Below are positions 18,012-27,553 of a stretch of 64,000 nucleotides of DNA, one piece after another. Numbering within the stretch: the first letter of the stretch is position 1; each line of letters begins with the position of its first letter. The position numbers and the translations under genes were made by a program. This DNA is from Lewinellaceae bacterium (GTDB lineage: Bacteria; Bacteroidota; Bacteroidia; Chitinophagales; Saprospiraceae). The stretch lies in the NCBI GenBank assembly GCA_024644235.1, contig JAHELJ010000013.1, positions 31,294 through 95,293 of the forward strand. The letters are read 5' to 3'. A model generated the notes under the pieces. That model was not told the DNA's origin and ran no database searches. It worked only from the letters and a program-made list of their open reading frames with translations.

Positions 18012-19424
18012 TTAAGGAACCCGGACTAGGATCCAGCCATCTGCAAAAGAGGCTACCGTATCCGTCTTGATGTGAGATTGAATGTGATTCCAGTTTAGCA
18101 TCACAGGAGAGGCATTCCATTGGCTGCTGAATTGTTGAGGATTGAATAAGATGAGAGATTCCGCAGGGTAAGTTTCGTAAAACTGGTGATGCAGCGAGTG
18201 AACTTCATGATGGCTTTCCAAACCAATGAGTGCTTGCTGGATGCCAAAGGTGTAGATTGCTGTCGAAGTCATCTTTTCTAAGGTTTGGAAAATGGATTTT
18301 TCCAACCGATGAAGATGAAAGGGTGTTGAGAATGCTCTGATTGACAATGCAAATTGGATCGGGACCAGAGCAGCTATGATAAGGAAGCGCCAGCGAATTT
18401 TGGCTAACCGAACAAGTTTAGAAAACCCAGGGTAGCTGATCAAGACGGAAAGTGGAAGTAAAGGCATCAGGTATCTAAGATTCTGTTCCGGGGTACCAGC
18501 AAGGAAGAGGGCATATAAAAGGATAGATGTGGACACTATCTTGTTGAAGCCCGACCGGAAAAGGTGAGGAGTTGCTAGTAGAGCAATACCAATCCACCAA
18601 CAGAAACCCGGGTGCCATAGCCAAGCAGTGACGTGAATGAAGTTTGGTAGAGAATAGTTCAAAATACCGTTGGCAGATTCAAAGCTGCTACGAAATAAAT
18701 TGGCAATACTCCAGTCTGATAGAAAATGATGATCAGTCAGCCCAAACCGGAAATCGGTTTTGAAGATCATAGTAGGCAAGGCTCCCAGGATTAAACCTAA
18801 AAGTAGGTATGAAGTGGAGTAAACATTTTTCTTTTTGAGTAATTCAAAGAGAGGCAGAAAGCAGAAGGGAATGATCAAAAAGGCGTATCCATAGCGGGTG
18901 AAGACCGCCAGAGAGAAAGAGAAGGCCGCTAGAAACAAATGGCGTCTTTGCAAAGTGGATCTACCCAGGAGGCTGTAGTAGATGCCTATAGAAAATAAGC
19001 TCATCGCCAGTAAATCAGACATCGCCAGGGTAGAAGCACGAATCATCCAAGCACTAAGGGTTATCGACAGTACCACGAACAACCCAGAAATGTGTGCTTT
19101 GGGTAGAAGCAGCCGTATTGATTTACAGATGAAAACGCCAGTGGCGATGAGTGACGCCGCTGAAGCCAACTGCAGAGAAAAGCTGATATCATGAATCACG
19201 AAATCCATCAAGGCAGCGAGCAACGGATAGTTTACGGGCCAAAAAAAAGTGCCGGCATCCGCTCCCCTAATAATGGCGTCTTTAACAGAGTTGGTATAGC
19301 GGAGGTATTCGTAGGCATCCTGGCCGTATAATCCGTTGAATCCGAAGCCAAGTCGGACAACTCCCAAATACAAAAGTGGAAGTAGCCAAAGACAGTACCG
19401 GGCTATTTTCTCAACACGATCCAT
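18012..19424 (-). CDS. GT-C-type membrane glycosyltransferase
   Basis: A 470-residue protein with about ten transmembrane helices and the first periplasmic loop motif GLYGQDAYEYLRY, where the acidic residue after the first helix matches GT-C enzymes (ArnT/PMT/GT39 class) that use polyprenyl-phosphate sugars. The middle segment TRYGYAFLIIPF is also typical. The sugar and acceptor are unknown. The start overlaps the upstream methyltransferase gene by 22 bases, so it belongs to a radical SAM - methyltransferase - glycosyltransferase operon. Confidence 0.75.
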   Translation of the reverse strand: MDRVEKIARYCLWLLPLLYLGVVRLGFGFNGLYGQDAYEYLRYTNSVKDAIIRGADAGTFFWPVNYPLLAALMDFVIHDISFSLQLASAASLIATGVFICKSIRLLLPKAHISGLFVVLSITLSAWMIRASTLAMSDLLAMSLFSIGIYYSLLGRSTLQRRHLFLAAFSFSLAVFTRYGYAFLIIPFCFLPLFELLKKKNVYSTSYLLLGLILGALPTMIFKTDFRFGLTDHHFLSDWSIANLFRSSFESANGILNYSLPNFIHVTAWLWHPGFCWWIGIALLATPHLFRSGFNKIVSTSILLYALFLAGTPEQNLRYLMPLLPLSVLISYPGFSKLVRLAKIRWRFLIIAALVPIQFALSIRAFSTPFHLHRLEKSIFQTLEKMTSTAIYTFGIQQALIGLESHHEVHSLHHQFYETYPAESLILFNPQQFSSQWNASPVMLNWNHIQSHIKTDTVASFADGWILVRVP

Positions 19425-20182
19425 GGAAATCTGAAAGCCGGTTTCCGTCTGAAAAGGGAGCTAAAAAAGGAAATCTTATCTGGTGGACTCAAGATACTCA
19501 GCTGGTATTGCTCCAACTCTGCCAAGTGGTGGTGAAAGTAAAGTGGTATCATCTCCGGTGCAAACTCCCGGTAATAATTCGTTGTCCGCTCGGATGCTTC
19601 CCTGGCGGCCTCAGCATCAGGATAGATTGGGGAATCAATGATATGAACTTCACCATCCGCCGATAAAAGATGCCATAGTTTGTCCAGGAGTGATTTGAGA
19701 TCGGCAAAATACTGTATACTACTCGCAAATAGTATCAGGTCAAATTGAAAAGGTGGTGACCAGTCCAGGTTTACAATATTACCTGAGACGAAGATAGGAT
19801 CTTCAAACAACCGGGATGCCTGATGCAGTTCGTGAAGATTGACGTCTAGACCCACTACGGTTGCCAAACAACTTATTTGGTTGGTCAACCAGCCGTTGCC
19901 ACAGCCAATATCTAAAATCAGGGGAGCTGGCAAATGGGATATGTGCTCCAAAAGACGTAATGTGCTGGCCTTACGCACTTGCCATTCCTTTTCCAGCGGA
20001 TGGCCAGTTGGGACATCGGGCAGCTGAGTGACTACATCATCCTCATAGACCCGGCCCTCATGACTTCTGGTGTTGATGTATGTGTTTTCAAAGGTGCCGT
20101 TTACCGGTCCAATACGGAAGACACCCATGTCGATGGGAAATGAACTGAACCATTCCCTTATGTTAGCCTTGTCTTTTCCCAT
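19403..20182 (-). CDS. Class I SAM-dependent methyltransferase
   Basis: 259 residues with the Rossmann methyltransferase core: motif I LILDIGCGNGWLT (about 90-102), an acidic residue at the end of strand 2 (VVGLDVN), and the post-I to IV region DLILFASSIQYF. The N-terminal 80 residues carry no known domain; the C-terminus is basic. It overlaps the upstream radical SAM gene by 25 bases and the downstream GT-C gene by 22 bases, so all three are translationally coupled. The substrate is probably a sugar or lipid-linked intermediate, an inference from context. Confidence 0.85.
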   Translation of the reverse strand: MGKDKANIREWFSSFPIDMGVFRIGPVNGTFENTYINTRSHEGRVYEDDVVTQLPDVPTGHPLEKEWQVRKASTLRLLEHISHLPAPLILDIGCGNGWLTNQISCLATVVGLDVNLHELHQASRLFEDPIFVSGNIVNLDWSPPFQFDLILFASSIQYFADLKSLLDKLWHLLSADGEVHIIDSPIYPDAEAAREASERTTNYYREFAPEMIPLYFHHHLAELEQYQLSILSPPDKISFFSSLFRRKPAFRFPWIVLRK

Positions 20183-21546
20183 TGCATCCCTATTCTAGCC
20201 AAAAAAGATATTGATAGGTGCCACCACCAGCGATAATGCACCCAAGGGGTATATTTACCACACTCAACTGCATGAACGACGTATCGAACTGCATGATCGT
20301 AATAATTACGCGAATAAGCTCTCTCAAATGATATCTCCCTATCAGTTTCCTCTTCCCACTGAGCCTGTGGTCTTTCTTCCCTGACGACTTCACGGTGCAT
20401 CGCAGTGCCATTAATAGGATACGCTATGGTAATGGTGAAGTGATTTGGATTAGAATTGCGGAGGTATTCAACAGTCTGAAGGATATCACCCTCGGTTTCA
20501 CCAGGATAACCCAGCATGATGAAAGTACCAGCCTCAACGCCATGTGCCCTGGTGGATCGAATCATCTCCGAAACATGCTGCACATTCACCCTTCGATCCA
20601 TCAGATCGATCACTTTCTGTGAACCGCTCTCCGCCCCTATCCAAATTCTAAAGCATCCCATTTTCTTCAATTGCCGTATAACATCTTCATTCAAACGATC
20701 AGCCCGGGTGATACATTCAAATTGAATAGTTACAGACTGTCGCTGCAGCTCCTCTTCAAAAGTGTCAAGCCATTTGTGACTGATCGAAAAGACATCGTCC
20801 ACAAACCAAAAACGATTTACCTCGTATGTGTCGATCAATGATTTTAACTCATTCACTACTGACTTACCTGATCTGCGGCGGTAGCTTTGCCCATATACTG
20901 CCGTGCTGCACCACTTGCAGGTGTATGGGCAACCCCTCTGGGTACTCACAGAAATAGAAGCATAACCGTGATGCATTCTCCAACTGTCCAGGTAGAGGTT
21001 GAGATTAATACCCTCCCGATTGGGTACTGGCAAGGAGTCCAAATCTTTGATCTTCGATCGGCCTGGGCTTTTGCACAGCGTGCCATTGGCATCTAACCAG
21101 GCAATACCTTTGATGTTTTGGAGATCTTTTGTTTCAAGTTTAAGTAGAGCTTTAGAGAGCTCGAACATTGTGATTTCACCTTCGCCAAGCACGACAAAGT
21201 GAGCACCTGATTGAAGGTATCGATTGATATTGTAGGTTGTGTCCGGCCCACCGATGACAATTTTTGCATGTGGAAGATTCTTGCGAATCCACTTGATCAT
21301 TTGCACGATTCTGATCTTGGTCATCAGATTGGAATAAAGACCAATAACGTTTGGGGAATTGGTGATCAAAAAGTTTTTCCATGCCTGATAGGATGCAAAG
21401 GTGGTATCAAAGACTTGGTTGGATATCCCGTTGGATTGCAGGTAGGCAGAGATATATAGTAGACCCAAGGGAGGGTACGGTCGCATTATCTTCTGCTCTT
21501 TGGAGTCTTCCTCGAGAAAATAGCCATGCGACAGTACGATCTGCAT
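20158..21546 (-). CDS. B12-binding-domain-type radical SAM protein
   Basis: 462 residues. The N-terminal part (1-150) resembles the cobalamin-binding domain that precedes class B radical SAM methylases (PYPPLGLLYISAYL, VIGG, VLGEGE), but the DxHxxG cobalt-ligand motif is not seen. The radical SAM core follows with CxxxCxxC at Cys206, Cys210, Cys213 (GCPYTCKWC), then WIGAESGSQKV and GYPGETEGDIL as SAM-binding elements. Such proteins perform methylation or rearrangement on unactivated carbon or phosphorus. It is clearly paralogous to the protein at 27550-28965. First gene of a three-gene overlapping operon. Confidence 0.87.
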   Translation of the reverse strand: MQIVLSHGYFLEEDSKEQKIMRPYPPLGLLYISAYLQSNGISNQVFDTTFASYQAWKNFLITNSPNVIGLYSNLMTKIRIVQMIKWIRKNLPHAKIVIGGPDTTYNINRYLQSGAHFVVLGEGEITMFELSKALLKLETKDLQNIKGIAWLDANGTLCKSPGRSKIKDLDSLPVPNREGINLNLYLDSWRMHHGYASISVSTQRGCPYTCKWCSTAVYGQSYRRRSGKSVVNELKSLIDTYEVNRFWFVDDVFSISHKWLDTFEEELQRQSVTIQFECITRADRLNEDVIRQLKKMGCFRIWIGAESGSQKVIDLMDRRVNVQHVSEMIRSTRAHGVEAGTFIMLGYPGETEGDILQTVEYLRNSNPNHFTITIAYPINGTAMHREVVREERPQAQWEEETDREISFERAYSRNYYDHAVRYVVHAVECGKYTPWVHYRWWWHLSISFLARIGMQWEKTRLT

Positions 21547-21572
21547 AATTCAAATTATTCCTTTTGGAGCGG

Positions 21573-22922
21573 ATGAGAAAACTTTTCTCTTTAATTTCAG
21601 ACAAGTCCAAATTAGGGGATACGGAGCGTATGGTTCAACGAGCATTATTTCCAATCCTTCTTCTCACTTCAATTTCTTTGCCCTTTGCCATCGAGGTCGG
21701 TCTGGCTGCTCATAGGATTACCGTGCCACTAGAACTGCTGCTCGCTCTAGCATCCATTAGCATTGGGGTTGCCACCCTGAAATCTTATAAGAAGTTGTGG
21801 ACTTCTATTGACAGGCCTTTGTTTTTGATTTGTCTTTCATTGGTTCTGTGGCTTGTGGTTACGAGCCTGACATCTGTGCGTCCAGGCATCTCGCTCAAAT
21901 CGACCCTTGTAGAGGTTGTGCATTGGTGGGTGTTTTATATTGGCATCTTTCTGATTTTCATGACGCGAAATAGAAAAGGGGTGTTTCAACTGCTCTCGGC
22001 TCTGTCGATCTCAATGGGAATTGTTGTCATCTATACCTGGTTCCATCACAGTATGCATGGATTCCGGCCCAACACGGCGCAGATCGCCGCTCTGCCGTTT
22101 CTGAAAGACCATACTCTTTACGGAGCATGTTTTGCCATGATGGTACCCTGGAATATCTGGCTGGCTTTTTATTGGCGGCACAGAAATAGAACGCTCTTCC
22201 AAGGCTATATCATTTTCACAATTGTATTGTTAATAGCTGTCTTTCTATCGTTCTCCCGGGTAGCCTGGATTGGTCTGATCGGAGCGTCAATCATTCTATC
22301 GTTGTTTAGTCAAAAATGGAAGCTTGCCATCATGGGATTGGTGATCCTAGGAGGGTTGTTATTGATGTTAGCCAACTCGGGAGATTATCGATCTACACGG
22401 GCAGATGGTATACTGCCCTTTATGGCCGGGATGTCTTCCTTCGATAAGGACGTAAGTGTAAGAGAGCGATTAAACCGGTATAAGTCGGCTATTAGAATGA
22501 GTCAGGTCCGTCCCTGGTTTGGATTTGGTCCGGGTACCTATCAATTTGAATATCATACCTATCAAAAGAAGGAAGAAATGACTCGCATCAGCTCTACTGA
22601 ACCAGTTCATGATATTTCTGGTAGAGGGGGTAGTACACACTCCGAATATCTAAAAGCACTCGCTGAAACCGGATTTCCGGGAATGATCATTTGGATTGCC
22701 ATATTGGCATTTGGTCTATTACGATCCCGATCATCTCGGAATGAGCATGCCGAACATAAAACTCTGATGTTAGCCTGTCGTACGAGTCTATTGATCTATT
22801 TAGTCATAAGCATTTTCAACAACTTCATCCACGAAGGCATAATGGCCTTCTTCTTCTGGCTCCCTCTTGCTTTGATCACCCTGTTGCAACCGGTCACTCA
22901 CGAAGGACGAGCAGCCGGGTGA
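21573..22922 (+). CDS. O-antigen ligase/polymerase-family membrane protein
   Basis: About 450 residues with around 11 transmembrane helices and the long periplasmic loop of the Wzy_C/WaaL superfamily, including PWFGFGPGTYQFEYH and the HSEYLKALAETGFPG motif whose His is important in WaaL. Enzymes of this class join polysaccharide or glycan units to a lipid or protein acceptor. ATG at 21573 is preferred over TTG at 21564. Its start is only 26 bases from the divergent radical SAM start. The 3' end overlaps the convergent SprB-repeat gene by 29 bases. Confidence 0.85.
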   Translation: MRKLFSLISDKSKLGDTERMVQRALFPILLLTSISLPFAIEVGLAAHRITVPLELLLALASISIGVATLKSYKKLWTSIDRPLFLICLSLVLWLVVTSLTSVRPGISLKSTLVEVVHWWVFYIGIFLIFMTRNRKGVFQLLSALSISMGIVVIYTWFHHSMHGFRPNTAQIAALPFLKDHTLYGACFAMMVPWNIWLAFYWRHRNRTLFQGYIIFTIVLLIAVFLSFSRVAWIGLIGASIILSLFSQKWKLAIMGLVILGGLLLMLANSGDYRSTRADGILPFMAGMSSFDKDVSVRERLNRYKSAIRMSQVRPWFGFGPGTYQFEYHTYQKKEEMTRISSTEPVHDISGRGGSTHSEYLKALAETGFPGMIIWIAILAFGLLRSRSSRNEHAEHKTLMLACRTSLLIYLVISIFNNFIHEGIMAFFFWLPLALITLLQPVTHEGRAAG

Positions 22923-24651
22923 AATAGTACTTGGTGTCAACTTGCAGTTTTATCAGATATAGACCTGCAGGCAGATCGTTCACGTTGACCTGATCGTTTT
23001 CGAGCACCCTTCTAAATAAGGATTGTCCATCGATATTGTAGAATTCGATGTGTTCGCCCAAAACATAATTGGTCCTGGTTTGAATGGTTATATATTGGCT
23101 GGCAGGATTTGGAAAAACCTGCACTGCGGTTCCTAGAGCAGTCTCCAAAATATCAACAACCATGAGGATTTCAATGCTGTCAGTTGTCAGGGTGCAGTTC
23201 TCAGCGTCGGTCACGGTAACATTATATTTTCCCGAAAGCGCCCCCACAAGATCTTCAGCAATATTCCCATTACTCCAGGCAAAGCTGTAAGGGGCTGTTC
23301 CACCGCTTACGGTGATTTGTACTTCACCGGTGCCATTGCCTTGATCACCAATCACTGTATCAACCGTGACAACGAGCATGTCCGGCTGGCTAATGACCAC
23401 AGAATCCGAAACCGAGCAATTGGCTCCGTCGGTCACAGTATACTGATAGGTGCCGGCGGCCAGATTATCGACCATGGCACCATTGGCGCCAGTAGACCAG
23501 GCGACGGTCACCGGATCGTTGCCATTCTCGACGGTTACCATTGCCTGTCCCGTGGAGTCACCGTGACAAGCAACGTCCTGAGTCGATGAAGTTGCTGATA
23601 AGGCACAACCAAATTCATCGACCACGTAGGTATCCTGAATCTGGCATCCATTGGCATCTGTCACATCCACTGTATAAGAACCGGGTGCCAGATCCATTAT
23701 CGTTGGAGTATTTCCTCCGTTGCTCCAAGCGTAAGTGTAGGGCCCAGTCCCTCCCATTACGGTGGTTGTAATGCTTCCATCCATAGCGTCGTTGGCCGTC
23801 TCGTGCTGAATTGCGGCGTCAATCATTAGGGCTGCAGGTTCGGTGATATCTAATTCACACTGGACAACACAACCATTATCATCTACCACATCGACCGTAT
23901 GTGACCCGGCAGGAAGATCGTTTGTACTGGAGCCCATCGCGTTGGCATTATGGCTCCAGTCATAACTGTATGGCATGGTACCACCAATGGCATTTATTGT
24001 GGCAGCACCATCTGATCCTCCGCTGCAACTTGCGTCTTGATCGATTACGACGTTACATGCTAGTGCATCGGGTTGGGTGATCATTACCTGATCAGTTAAG
24101 GTGCATCCATTGGCATCGGTGACGGTCACCGTGGTGGTACCCGGAGGCAAATCTGAAACCGAAGCCATCGAGGCCGAAGGACTGTGGCTCCAGCTAAACG
24201 TATAATTTCCATTTCCTCCAGAGGGATCGATCATGGCAGATCCATCGGAGGCCCCGTTACACGAAATATCTCCCAACTTCTCTATAGAACCAGCGAGCGG
24301 AGGTGGTTCAGTAACCGTAACAGTCTCCATGGCCTCAAAGTTATCATCGTCTGTGACGGTGACAGAATATTGTCCAGGTGCTAAATTGGCAATGGTGGCA
24401 GTGGTTTCATTATTCGACCATTCATAGACATAAGGAGCCGTTCCATCGGCATTCACCGTGATCGACCCGTCGTTAGCACCATTGCAGCTCACATTTGTGA
24501 CATCAAGTGTAATGGTAACAGTAGCTTGCTCGTACATGAAAGCATCTCCGGACAGTACCGGCCCAAAGTCGGTTAGGGGATCACTGGCAGAACTGGAGTA
24601 TGTCTGAAGGATGAATGCCAGAGTTAGAATAGCTAGGGCTAATTTCTTCAT
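22894..24651 (-). CDS. SprB-repeat secreted protein with T9SS C-terminal sorting domain
   Basis: A 585-residue exported protein: signal peptide (1-22), six tandem SprB-type repeats of about 72 residues (roughly 45-495) with the pattern SCNG..DGS, GG..PY.Y.WS, LAPG.Y.VTVTD..GC, then a type A sorting domain (about 505-585, VFPNPASQYITI ... LPAGLYLIKL). Repeats 4 and 6 have lost the first Cys. SprB in Flavobacterium is a giant mobile adhesin used in gliding; this is a compact relative and would be exported through T9SS and attached to the surface. It sits between two O-antigen ligase-like genes, so it could be decorated by the surrounding pathway, but that is conjecture. Confidence 0.9.
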   Translation of the reverse strand: MKKLALAILTLAFILQTYSSSASDPLTDFGPVLSGDAFMYEQATVTITLDVTNVSCNGANDGSITVNADGTAPYVYEWSNNETTATIANLAPGQYSVTVTDDDNFEAMETVTVTEPPPLAGSIEKLGDISCNGASDGSAMIDPSGGNGNYTFSWSHSPSASMASVSDLPPGTTTVTVTDANGCTLTDQVMITQPDALACNVVIDQDASCSGGSDGAATINAIGGTMPYSYDWSHNANAMGSSTNDLPAGSHTVDVVDDNGCVVQCELDITEPAALMIDAAIQHETANDAMDGSITTTVMGGTGPYTYAWSNGGNTPTIMDLAPGSYTVDVTDANGCQIQDTYVVDEFGCALSATSSTQDVACHGDSTGQAMVTVENGNDPVTVAWSTGANGAMVDNLAAGTYQYTVTDGANCSVSDSVVISQPDMLVVTVDTVIGDQGNGTGEVQITVSGGTAPYSFAWSNGNIAEDLVGALSGKYNVTVTDAENCTLTTDSIEILMVVDILETALGTAVQVFPNPASQYITIQTRTNYVLGEHIEFYNIDGQSLFRRVLENDQVNVNDLPAGLYLIKLQVDTKYYFTRLLVLRE

Positions 24652-24709
24652 TGCTACAAGTATTTATTCATCTCTGGCCCCAAAAAGATAGATTGTTTTT
24701 ATTACTTAT

Positions 24710-26509
24710 TCAATTATTTGAATTCATTTCAATCGCTTTTGATATTTCTAATATGAATTGGCGCTTCCTCTCTGACTCTTGTGGCACCTGCATCACTTTT
24801 TCTAATGCCGCCTCATACCGGCCCAAAGTATGCAAACAATATGCACTGTTAAACAATGCTTCATCAAAAAGTGAATTCAACTCGAGCGCACGATCAAGTA
24901 GGATCAGTGCTTCCGGGCAACGTTGCTGACGGATGTATACCGTAGCCAGGTTATTGATGACATGAAAGTTATATGGCGATTCATCCAGAGCACTCTTAAA
25001 TGTTTCCTCGGCTTCATCCAGACTATCGAGGTTGTAATAGGCTATTCCCTGGTAGAATCGAAGCGGCATCGATGAAGGGTCTAATGAATAAAGAGGCGAG
25101 TGTATCTCTTCAATTTTTGTAATTATCTTGTTCCAGTTTTCTGCCCTGCGTTCAAGAAGCACCGATCTCATGCCTATTTCGGCACGATAGCGTACTGCCC
25201 CTACATAAATATTCAAGGCCATTAGGATTAGTATGACAACTGCTAACCCTGTTGACTGCAGGAACAGTAGAGGTCGCGTCGACTTGGTCATCTTTATTTG
25301 AGATGTCATACTCAAAACAAAGGCGAGCAAGATCAGCATTTCGATCCTTTCCTTGGGAAAATCAAAAAATGAAACGATGATAAAGGCAAAAAGGCTTCCG
25401 GATAGCAGATGTGATTTCCAAGGATTTCTCTTTCGAAAAGAAAGGGCAAGAAAAAGAGGGAACAAGAGCATTCCCAGATAAAGCAGAATTCCCGGAACAC
25501 CGAGCTCAGCAGCTGTTTCTAAAAAGTCATTGTGGGCCCTGGTAAACACGACATCCTGGTACTGCATGCGGTAAACTCTTTCCACACCATGCTGCGGAAA
25601 TTGCAGTTTCCAATTGCCCGAACCTACGCCCTTTGCCAGATGGTCCATTGTCAAATCCCAGGTTCGGCTCCAAACTACTTTCCGTTCATATGCCGTTTGT
25701 GAACCTGAATAATTTAGTGGATTGAGCCTGTCTCTTAACTCAGTGTTGATTGATAGTACACCACCTAGCACCAGCACTACAAAGACTGTGGAGTAACGGA
25801 AAGGGCGGGATTTCCAGAATGCCCCATCGTAACTACTGATAAAGTACCAGATCATTACGCAAGCGAAAGAAAACGAAGCCAAATAGATTGCTCTGCTTTG
25901 AAGCAATAGGATCATTAGCATTTGTAGCGTAATCAGAATGAGAAGCAATTGGCGCCTTGAGCCCTTGGTCGAATGCCATTGAAGGAGATTGAACGGAACA
26001 AGCAATAGTAAAAAGGCGGAAGTGACCGATTTGTGACCAAAGATTAATTTTATTTCATACAGATTTCTTGTGGTGTAGCCCTCATCCATTACTAGCTGGA
26101 CTAAAGCCAGATATAGTGCACACAACAATACCGCGGTTGCCAAAACACTTATTCGAGATATGAATTTGAATACCACATCTTGGTCATGATTCAATATGAT
26201 GCGTAATAGAAAATAACAACTGGCGAACAAGATCCATCGACCGGTTGTGAACACAGCTTCACCAAAATTCAAAGCCCAGCCTATAGATATTGCATTCCAA
26301 GCAACAAAGCTCAGGATGAGTAAATCCGGAAGAATAATGCGCATCCTAATAGCTCCCTTTCGGGTGATCAAGAAGATGGCAAAGACAGCACCTATCAGAG
26401 ATGCCACCAGAAATCTACTTCCTAGGTAGTAATCCAATAATGCTGGACTAAAGACCACCGTACTGACCACAAATAGTGCAGCTATATATAGTTGTCCAGC
26501 CAACCTCAT
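24710..26509 (-). CDS. O-antigen ligase-like membrane protein with C-terminal TPR domain
   Basis: 599 residues. Residues 1-440 form about 11-12 transmembrane helices with the Wzy_C-type loop (AKGVGSGNWKLQFP, then FTRAHNDFLETAAELGVPG with the conserved His-Asn/Asp). Residues 460-590 are soluble and contain at least three tetratricopeptide-like units (AYYNLDSLDEAEETFKSAL, LATVYIRQQRCPEALILLD, CLHTLGRYEAALEKVMQ). The fusion is found in protein O-glycosylation ligases and polysaccharide polymerases. It is the second such enzyme in the island and differs from the first by this TPR extension. Confidence 0.85.
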   Translation of the reverse strand: MRLAGQLYIAALFVVSTVVFSPALLDYYLGSRFLVASLIGAVFAIFLITRKGAIRMRIILPDLLILSFVAWNAISIGWALNFGEAVFTTGRWILFASCYFLLRIILNHDQDVVFKFISRISVLATAVLLCALYLALVQLVMDEGYTTRNLYEIKLIFGHKSVTSAFLLLLVPFNLLQWHSTKGSRRQLLLILITLQMLMILLLQSRAIYLASFSFACVMIWYFISSYDGAFWKSRPFRYSTVFVVLVLGGVLSINTELRDRLNPLNYSGSQTAYERKVVWSRTWDLTMDHLAKGVGSGNWKLQFPQHGVERVYRMQYQDVVFTRAHNDFLETAAELGVPGILLYLGMLLFPLFLALSFRKRNPWKSHLLSGSLFAFIIVSFFDFPKERIEMLILLAFVLSMTSQIKMTKSTRPLLFLQSTGLAVVILILMALNIYVGAVRYRAEIGMRSVLLERRAENWNKIITKIEEIHSPLYSLDPSSMPLRFYQGIAYYNLDSLDEAEETFKSALDESPYNFHVINNLATVYIRQQRCPEALILLDRALELNSLFDEALFNSAYCLHTLGRYEAALEKVMQVPQESERKRQFILEISKAIEMNSNN

Positions 26510-26578
26510 TTATTTCACCTTTATCCAGATTTCAGTAAATTACTAATATAGCGATGTGCATAGCTACATTGTCCATAA

Positions 26579-27553
26579 ATGACTGCGTTCATAAAAGACC
26601 ATCACGTTCCATCTGTCAAAGTACCCCTTGACACAGTATCTCAACGTTTGATCCTCACCACCTTATACTTCGAAATTTTTTCCTATCCGTTAACAATCGT
26701 AGAGCTTAAGAGATTTGTCAATTACCCGAATCTTAAAGAAGGGGAATTTCAACACGCGGTTGATCAGCTATGCAGTTTAGGTATCCTAAAGGAACAGGAG
26801 GGATACTTCATGATTAAGAAAAGGCCCGATTGGGTAAAATTGCGACACGAACGGGAAGCCCGAGCTCGACGAGTCAAAAGGAGAGCGGAAAGGCGTGCAC
26901 GCCTAATCAGCAGGTTCCCATTTATACGTGCTGTGTTTTTCAGCGGGACTTACGCCAAGGGACTTGTACCCTTGGGAGGAGATATAGATTTCTTTATTGT
27001 CACCAGACCTGGGCGTCTATGGGTGGGACGAACTATGCTGATTTTTTTTAAGAAGATTTTTCTCCTCAACTCGAGGAGATACTTCTGTGTGAATTACTTC
27101 GTAGATGAAGAACATCTGGAGATTGAAGAAAAAAATCTATTCACGGCTACCGAAATTGCCACTTTAGCACCTGCTTTTGGTCCCAAAGTTTTCTCAGATT
27201 TTATGGCAGCAAACGCCTGGATAAGAGCCTATTATCCCAACATTAATCAAGATAGAACTGACATTCAAAAGGTTGAATCCAGTCTGATCTCCCGAGCGAT
27301 CGAACAATGCTTATCCGGCAGCATTGGAGATAAACTGGATGTGGCTTTTTATCGATTGACTTCGAGATATTGGACAAGGAAGTTTGAACATATGGATCAG
27401 GCCACTTTTGACATTGCTCTGAAATCTCAACCATATATTTCCAAACATCATCCAAACAATTTCCAAGACCGGGTGCTTTCAAAACACAACTACGCCATTG
27501 AAGAATTTGAAAAATTGTACGATGTTCGACTGAGATGGCTGTCTGTGGCATGA
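26579..27553 (+). CDS. Nucleotidyltransferase-fold protein with winged-helix-like N-terminus
   Basis: 324 residues. The first 90 (YFEIFSYPLTIVELKRFV ... LCSLGILKEQEGYFMI) look like a winged helix; residues 110-150 carry a Pol-beta nucleotidyltransferase motif, FFSGTYAKGLVPLGGDIDFFIV, where GGDID supplies the metal-binding aspartates. The rest is helical and unassigned. Its role, for example adenylylation or activation of a sugar or protein, cannot be told. Its TGA overlaps the preferred ATG of the following radical SAM gene as ATGA, so they are coupled. Confidence 0.75.
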   Translation: MTAFIKDHHVPSVKVPLDTVSQRLILTTLYFEIFSYPLTIVELKRFVNYPNLKEGEFQHAVDQLCSLGILKEQEGYFMIKKRPDWVKLRHEREARARRVKRRAERRARLISRFPFIRAVFFSGTYAKGLVPLGGDIDFFIVTRPGRLWVGRTMLIFFKKIFLLNSRRYFCVNYFVDEEHLEIEEKNLFTATEIATLAPAFGPKVFSDFMAANAWIRAYYPNINQDRTDIQKVESSLISRAIEQCLSGSIGDKLDVAFYRLTSRYWTRKFEHMDQATFDIALKSQPYISKHHPNNFQDRVLSKHNYAIEEFEKLYDVRLRWLSVA

